Source: Bacteroidota bacterium
GTDB lineage: Bacteria > Bacteroidota > Bacteroidia > Flavobacteriales_F > PHOS-HE28
DNA: 36,347 bases
NCBI GenBank assembly: GCA_018267065.1
Contig: JAFDZG010000070.1
Span: forward strand, 1-36,347
Reading direction: 5' to 3'
This document shows positions 32,692 through 36,347 of the stretch, piece after piece. Both the position numbers and the translations under genes were made by a program. The notes under the pieces are model-generated. The model ran no database searches, was not told the origin of the DNA, and worked only from the letters and a program-made list of their open reading frames with translations. Every line of letters begins with the position of its first letter. Within the stretch, counting starts at the first letter, position 1.

Positions 32692-32697
32692 AGCTCC
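32676..32697. terminator. Hairpin across the overlapping stops of two convergent genes
   Basis: Nine-base perfect stem (32676-32684 with 32689-32697), loop AAAG. It includes the stop codons of both genes. There is no T run on either side, so it may be a weak bidirectional terminator. Confidence 0.5.
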
Positions 32698-33395
32698 AGG
32701 TCTGCGAGCAACGCCTTGTACGCGGGGCTGAACGCACCGTCCCGCAGCTGCACCACCAGTTCTTCCTGCGTGGCCACGCCGGCGGTGCCTTGCCGTAACT
32801 CCACCAAGACCCGCTTGGGCGGCCTGCCGGCCAGATGCCGCACCATGCATAGCCGGGAAACGGAAAACCCATGCGCACGGCCGCTGGCCGCAAGCTCATC
32901 CAGCCGCTCCACCGGCAGGACCAGTGCCGCCTTGCCGGTCGTTCCGCAGTGCCGTTCAATTGCCATGAGCAAGCCCGGAAGGTTCAATGACGCTTCGTGC
33001 TTGGCCTGTGCCAAACGCTCGTTCTGCGAGGGGCGGTGGCCTTTGTAGAACGGAGGATTGCACAAAACCAGGTCGTACCGTTCTTGGGAGTTCCAATGGC
33101 GCGCATCCGCCGTGTGAATGCTGATGCGGCCCTGCCAAGGGCTGTTGGACACATTATCCCAGGCCTGCCCCGCCGCCTGCCCGTCAATTTCCACCGCATC
33201 GATCCATGCTGCCGGGAAGCGCTGCGCGGCGATCAAGGCCAACAAGCCGGTGCCCGTGCCGATGTCCAAGATCCGGGCGGCCGTCCCGGTGCAGGCCCAT
33301 GCACCCAGCAGCACACCGTCCGTGCCCACTTTCATGGCGCAGCGGTCCTGGTGAATGGTAAACCTCTTGAACCGAAAAAAATCGTTCGGCATCAC
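32682..33395 (-). CDS. trmN6: tRNA1(Val) adenine-N6 methyltransferase-like
   Basis: A 237-residue SAM methyltransferase. The opening F-R-F-K-R-F-T-I-H-Q-D-R-C-A-M-K-V-G-T-D-G-V-L-L-G-A is characteristic of TrmN6 (YfiC), motif I is I-L-D-I-G-T-G-T-G-L-L-A-L, and the catalytic N-P-P-F is present in L-V-L-C-N-P-P-F-Y. It methylates N6 of adenine 37 in tRNA. It lies 14 bases downstream of rimM on the same strand, and overlaps the convergent saccharopine dehydrogenase gene by ten bases. Confidence 0.88.
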   Translation of the reverse strand: MMPNDFFRFKRFTIHQDRCAMKVGTDGVLLGAWACTGTAARILDIGTGTGLLALIAAQRFPAAWIDAVEIDGQAAGQAWDNVSNSPWQGRISIHTADARHWNSQERYDLVLCNPPFYKGHRPSQNERLAQAKHEASLNLPGLLMAIERHCGTTGKAALVLPVERLDELAASGRAHGFSVSRLCMVRHLAGRPPKRVLVELRQGTAGVATQEELVVQLRDGAFSPAYKALLADLELHF

Positions 33396-33409
33396 GCCTG
33401 GCTGGGAAA

Positions 33410-33958
33410 TTACAGGCCGCGGTACAGGTCCACCAGGCCGGGGGGCGTTCGCACCACCAAGCTTCCACTCTCCATGTCGATCCCGATGATCAGATCATCC
33501 ACCATGGGGATGAGAATTTCGTGCTTCCCGTGGCTCACCACCATCACCGGGTTTTCTTCCGTTCCTTCCGTACCGGAGATCACACCCAACAGGCCGTGTT
33601 CCTCGTCCAGCACCGTCATCCCGATAAAGTCCTGCGGATCCAGGTCATCCTCCTCTTCCTCCGTTTCCTCTGCCAAGGTGGTGTCATGTCCCGGGGGAGC
33701 AAACACATCGCGGTTCACCAGGAAAGCGGCACTTCCGGGGTCATTGAAGTCCTCGAACTTCACCACAGCGCCCACACGGGGATGCTCGCGCACATGGTTC
33801 ACATGAAAGGGAACGTGCAGGCCGTCCAGTTCCACGAAGAGTACGCCCAATGCGAGCAGGTCGCTGAAGTTGGCCTGTTCCAACTGGAGCGTTAGCTCCC
33901 CCCGGTGCCCCCACGGCTTGCCCAACCGGCCCAAATGGTGCAATGCCCCCGCTTCCAT
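33410..33958 (-). CDS. rimM: Ribosome maturation factor RimM
   Basis: A 182-residue protein. The N-terminal RimM domain begins H-H-L-G-R-L-G-K-P-W-G-H-R-G-E-L-T-L (positions 6-23), and the C-terminal PRC barrel starts at D-F-I-G-M-T-V-L-D near 110 and ends R-T-P-P-G-L-V-D-L-Y. Between them is an acidic stretch, E-E-T-E-E-E-E-D-D-L-D near 97-107. RimM binds S19 and helps assemble the small subunit. A terminator lies between rpsP and rimM, and a TATCTTTC box (33976-33969) could start a separate message. The start at 33958 follows the family; the frame is open to 34039. Confidence 0.92.
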   Translation of the reverse strand: MEAGALHHLGRLGKPWGHRGELTLQLEQANFSDLLALGVLFVELDGLHVPFHVNHVREHPRVGAVVKFEDFNDPGSAAFLVNRDVFAPPGHDTTLAEETEEEEDDLDPQDFIGMTVLDEEHGLLGVISGTEGTEENPVMVVSHGKHEILIPMVDDLIIGIDMESGSLVVRTPPGLVDLYRGL

Positions 33959-33968
33959 GTACTGGCGT

Positions 33969-33976
33969 GAAAGATA
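33969..33976 (-). promoter_or_regulatory. -7-like box of rimM
   Basis: TATCTTTC on the minus strand, one base off TAnnTTTG, 10 bases before the rimM ATG and downstream of the rpsP terminator. Confidence 0.4.
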
Positions 33977-34004
33977 TACGGGGCAGCCGTTCCGGCATAA
34001 AAAC

Positions 34005-34036
34005 AAAAAGCCCGGAACCTTGCAGCCCCGGGCTTT
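34005..34036 (-). terminator. Terminator between rpsP and rimM
   Basis: Nine-base stem (34007-34015 with 34028-34036), then TTTTTGTTTTT on the minus strand. It follows the rpsP stop by about 15 bases. Confidence 0.85.
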
Positions 34037-34051
34037 CATTGAAGTTCTATT

Positions 34052-34588
34052 TCAGGCCTGCCCAGGCTCCGCACCTTCAGCAGGGGCAGCCTCACCGGCA
34101 GCTTCTTCAGCGGCGGGGGGAGCAGCGGCGGCAGCCAGCTTGGCGGTGAGCGCAGCAGCCATGTCCTGGGCCTTCTTGGTCTCGGCGGCCACGCGGTCCT
34201 TGTAGGCCTTGCTGGCGCTATCGGCCACGTTGGTGCGCTTGGCGTCCACCTTGTTCTTCTTTTCGCTCATCCAAGCCTCGAACCGGCGATCGGCCTCGGC
34301 CTGGTCGAAGGCGCCTTTCTTCACGCCGTTCTGCAGGTGGTTCTTGTACACCACGCCGGTGTAGCTCAGGATGGCACGGGCCGTATCGCTGGGCTGGGCA
34401 CCTTTCTGGAGCCAATCCAAGGCCTTGTTGCTGTCCACTTCCACCAGTGCGGGGTTGCGGTTCGGGTCATAAGCCCCGATGCGTTCAATGTACTTTCCAT
34501 CGCGCGGGGAGCGCTGATCGGCCACCACCAAGTGGTAGTAAGGCCTGCCTTTCTTGCCTTTCCTCTGAAGGCGGATGCGGGTCGGCAT
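34052..34588 (-). CDS. rpsP: 30S ribosomal protein S16
   Basis: A 178-residue S16. The core M-P-T-R-I-R-L-Q-R-K-G-K-K-G-R-P-Y-Y-H-L-V-V-A-D followed by S-P-R-D-G-K-Y-I-E-R-I-G-A-Y-D-P covers residues 1-45. The bacterial core is about 80 residues; the extra 95 here include a charged K-K-N-K-V-D-A-K-R segment and an Ala/Glu/Pro-rich tail (about 145-178), as in other Bacteroidota. It is a ribosomal protein of the small subunit. The start at 34588 is fixed by the family. It has its own promoter and terminator. Confidence 0.95.
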   Translation of the reverse strand: MPTRIRLQRKGKKGRPYYHLVVADQRSPRDGKYIERIGAYDPNRNPALVEVDSNKALDWLQKGAQPSDTARAILSYTGVVYKNHLQNGVKKGAFDQAEADRRFEAWMSEKKNKVDAKRTNVADSASKAYKDRVAAETKKAQDMAAALTAKLAAAAAPPAAEEAAGEAAPAEGAEPGQA

Positions 34589-34627
34589 GTCGCGTTTGTT
34601 TTTAGGTCCCTTTTCGTTAAGGGTCGG

Positions 34628-34657
34628 CAAATGTCGGGATTTTCCATGAAATGGCAA
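34628..34657 (-). promoter_or_regulatory. Promoter of rpsP
   Basis: On the minus strand, TTG at 34657-34655, a 19-base spacer and GACATTTG at 34635-34628, one base off TAnnTTTG. The leader to the ATG at 34588 is about 35 bases. Confidence 0.65.
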
Positions 34658-34709
34658 ATTGGCAACCTGAGGCCACTTTTTCGCTTGGCGGCCCCCTTCC
34701 CAAGGCTTC

Positions 34710-34717
34710 TATTTTTG
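34710..34717 (+). promoter_or_regulatory. -7 box of the M1 peptidase gene
   Basis: TATTTTTG, a full TAnnTTTG match, ending five bases before the ATG at 34723. A TTG at 34685-34687 is 22 bases upstream, a slightly long spacing. Confidence 0.5.
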
Positions 34718-34722
34718 GCCCC

Positions 34723-36347
34723 ATGGGATCTAGGGCTGTCGCCATCATCGTAACGGCGCTGTGCTTGGGCAATGCCGGGGCGCAACCGTTGAATCACGGC
34801 GGCGGGTTCACCCATGCCGACACGCTGCGCGGCAGCAACGGACCTTACCGCGCCTGGTGGGATGTAACCCACTACGATATTGCCGTTACGCCTGACTACG
34901 CCACAAAGTCCATCCAAGGAACCACCACGATCAGTTTCAGCGCCGTGGACCGGGGCCAACGCCTGCAGATCGACCTGCAACAGCCCTTGGCCATCCATTC
35001 GGTGAGCTTGGCATGGGTATCCGGCACGGCCGACCTGCACTACCAACGGGATGGCAATGTGGCCTGGGTGGACCTGCCCCGGGAGATGCGTTCCGGGGAC
35101 CATGCGGCACTCAGAATAAATTACGGTGGTGTGCCCCGGGAAGCACGCAATCCGCCCTGGGACGGTGGCTGGGTGTGGGCGCGTGATCCGGACGGCAACC
35201 CATGGATGAGCGTGGCTTGCCAAGGCTTGGGCGCCAGCGTGTGGTACCCGTGCAAGGACATTCAAAGCGATGAACCGGACAGCGCGGCACTGCACATCAC
35301 TGCGCCGGACAGCCTGCAAGCAGTTGGCAATGGGCGCTTGCGCAGTACAGTGGCCAACGGCAACGGCACCAGCACTTGGAACTGGGCCGTGGTGAACCCC
35401 ATCAACAACTACGATATAGCGCCCAGCATCGGGAAGTACGGGCATATCCACGACACTTATCCAGGATTGAACGGGCCGCTGGACATGGACTACTGGGTGC
35501 TTAGGGGCAATGAGGACAAGGCCCGCGAGCACTTCGCGGAGGTGCCACAAATGCTGGCCTGCTTCGAGGATTGGTTCGGCCCCTACCCTTTCTACAAGGA
35601 CGGATACAAACTGGTGGAGGATCCTTTCCTGGGCATGGAACACCAAAGCGCGATCGCCTACGGAAACAACTTCCGGATGGGCTATGCCGGGAGGGACCTG
35701 AGCGCCACGGGCTGGGGCCTGAAATGGGACTACATCATCATCCACGAAAGCGCCCATGAATGGTGGGGCAACAGCATCACCACAACGGACATCGCCGACA
35801 TGTGGGTGCATGAAGCCTTTGCGGACTATGCGGAAGCACTCTACACCGAATGCCGCTTCGGCAAGGCCGCCGGAGAGGATTACGTGATCGGCCTGCGCAG
35901 GCTCATCGCGAACGACATTCCCATTATCGGAGCCTACGGCGTGAACCAGGAAGGCAGCACGGACATGTACTATAAGGGCGCGAACATGCTCAACACCATC
36001 CGTCACATCATGGCGAACGACAGCCTGTTCAAGGCCATGCTGCGCGGGCTGGACCAACGCTTCAGGCACGCGGTCGTTTCCGGCGCGGATGTAGAACGGT
36101 TCATCAGCGGCTTCAGCGGCCGGGACTTCTCCAAGCTCTTCGATCAATACTTGCGCACCACGCAAATTCCGGAGCTGCAATGGACCGTGAAGGGGGGCAA
36201 GCTCTGGACGCGGTTCACCAACTGTGTGCCTGGATTGAGCATGCCCGTGCCCATTACCGTGAACGGCGAGGAACGCACGGTGGCCATTGGCACACAGTGG
36301 TCCAACCCTGCCCATGGCTTGAACAAGCGCACCGCCACCCTTACGGC
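34723..36347 (+). CDS. M1-family metallopeptidase (runs off right edge)
   Basis: The first 541 residues are in the window. A signal peptide (about 1-20, ending G-A-Q) leads to a beta-rich N-terminal domain. The catalytic motif is H-E-S-A-H (His341, Glu342, His345) with Glu364 in V-H-E-A-F as the third zinc ligand, the exact HExxH-x18-E spacing of M1. G-M-E-H-Q-S-A-I-A-Y-G near 300 is the substrate-binding G-x-M-E-N equivalent, with His in place of Asn. Y-Y-K-G-A-N-M-L near 415 carries the catalytic tyrosine. It is a secreted aminopeptidase. The 3' end lies outside the window. Confidence 0.92.
   Translation, partial: MGSRAVAIIVTALCLGNAGAQPLNHGGGFTHADTLRGSNGPYRAWWDVTHYDIAVTPDYATKSIQGTTTISFSAVDRGQRLQIDLQQPLAIHSVSLAWVSGTADLHYQRDGNVAWVDLPREMRSGDHAALRINYGGVPREARNPPWDGGWVWARDPDGNPWMSVACQGLGASVWYPCKDIQSDEPDSAALHITAPDSLQAVGNGRLRSTVANGNGTSTWNWAVVNPINNYDIAPSIGKYGHIHDTYPGLNGPLDMDYWVLRGNEDKAREHFAEVPQMLACFEDWFGPYPFYKDGYKLVEDPFLGMEHQSAIAYGNNFRMGYAGRDLSATGWGLKWDYIIIHESAHEWWGNSITTTDIADMWVHEAFADYAEALYTECRFGKAAGEDYVIGLRRLIANDIPIIGAYGVNQEGSTDMYYKGANMLNTIRHIMANDSLFKAMLRGLDQRFRHAVVSGADVERFISGFSGRDFSKLFDQYLRTTQIPELQWTVKGGKLWTRFTNCVPGLSMPVPITVNGEERTVAIGTQWSNPAHGLNKRTATLT

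Noticed and set aside
34366..36315. A 649-codon open frame on the minus strand
   Set aside because: It lies antisense to the M1 peptidase and runs into rpsP out of frame. Its product is rich in His, Val, Arg and Pro with no domain, whereas the plus strand has an exact HExxH-x18-E site.

Overview
The window is dense, GC-rich bacterial chromosome that looks like a member of the Bacteroidota, probably the Flavobacteriales. Four things point that way: gliding-type gldA-gldF-gldG genes, many promoter boxes of the TAnnTTTG type used by the Bacteroidota sigma factor, a type B ribosomal protein L31, and several small families common in that phylum. Both tRNA genes lack an encoded CCA end. No integrase, transposase, CRISPR array or prophage gene is visible.

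Layout. 1-4336 (minus) is a surface-polysaccharide operon whose genes overlap by four bases: a flippase fused to half of a glycosyltransferase, a second flippase, a polymerase-like membrane protein, and the first codons of a glycosyltransferase cut by the left edge. 4463-5908 is an NfeD/SPFH membrane pair ending in a strong terminator. 6047-11087 holds a small conserved protein, a YceI-family protein, a MarR-type regulator, a lipoprotein with a methyltransferase fold, an OmpA-type protein and a shorter paralogue of its N-terminal domain. 11248-11925 holds tRNA-Gly(CCC), tRNA-Pro(CGG) and serial copies of the tRNA-Pro 3' end. 11926-18110 holds small proteins, L31, a beta-helix lipoprotein, a LuxC-type acyl-CoA reductase divergent from a ferredoxin, a RimB-like retropepsin-fold protein, a GreA/B-like protein and an alkyltransferase. 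18138-18889 is a PIN toxin-antitoxin module with a clear promoter. 18903-22877 holds a PaaI thioesterase divergent from a PaaJ/PcaF-type thiolase, a secreted protein and a DUF1801/YdeI protein.

22903-26988 is a compact gliding-type ABC operon: ATPase, permease, GldG and a DUF4340 protein. 27154-31276 is the most interesting unit: four coupled genes for a C39-like cysteine peptidase, a RimK-like ATP-grasp ligase with a long N-terminal domain, a GCS2-type carboxylate-amine ligase and an N-formylglutamate amidohydrolase-like enzyme. Together they look like a pathway that builds and trims a small peptide or peptide tag whose product is unknown. After it come a saccharopine dehydrogenase-family gene, the convergent trmN6-like, rimM and rpsP genes, and an M1 metallopeptidase cut by the right edge.

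All assignments are from reading the sequence; no database search was run. Start codons are the least certain part.
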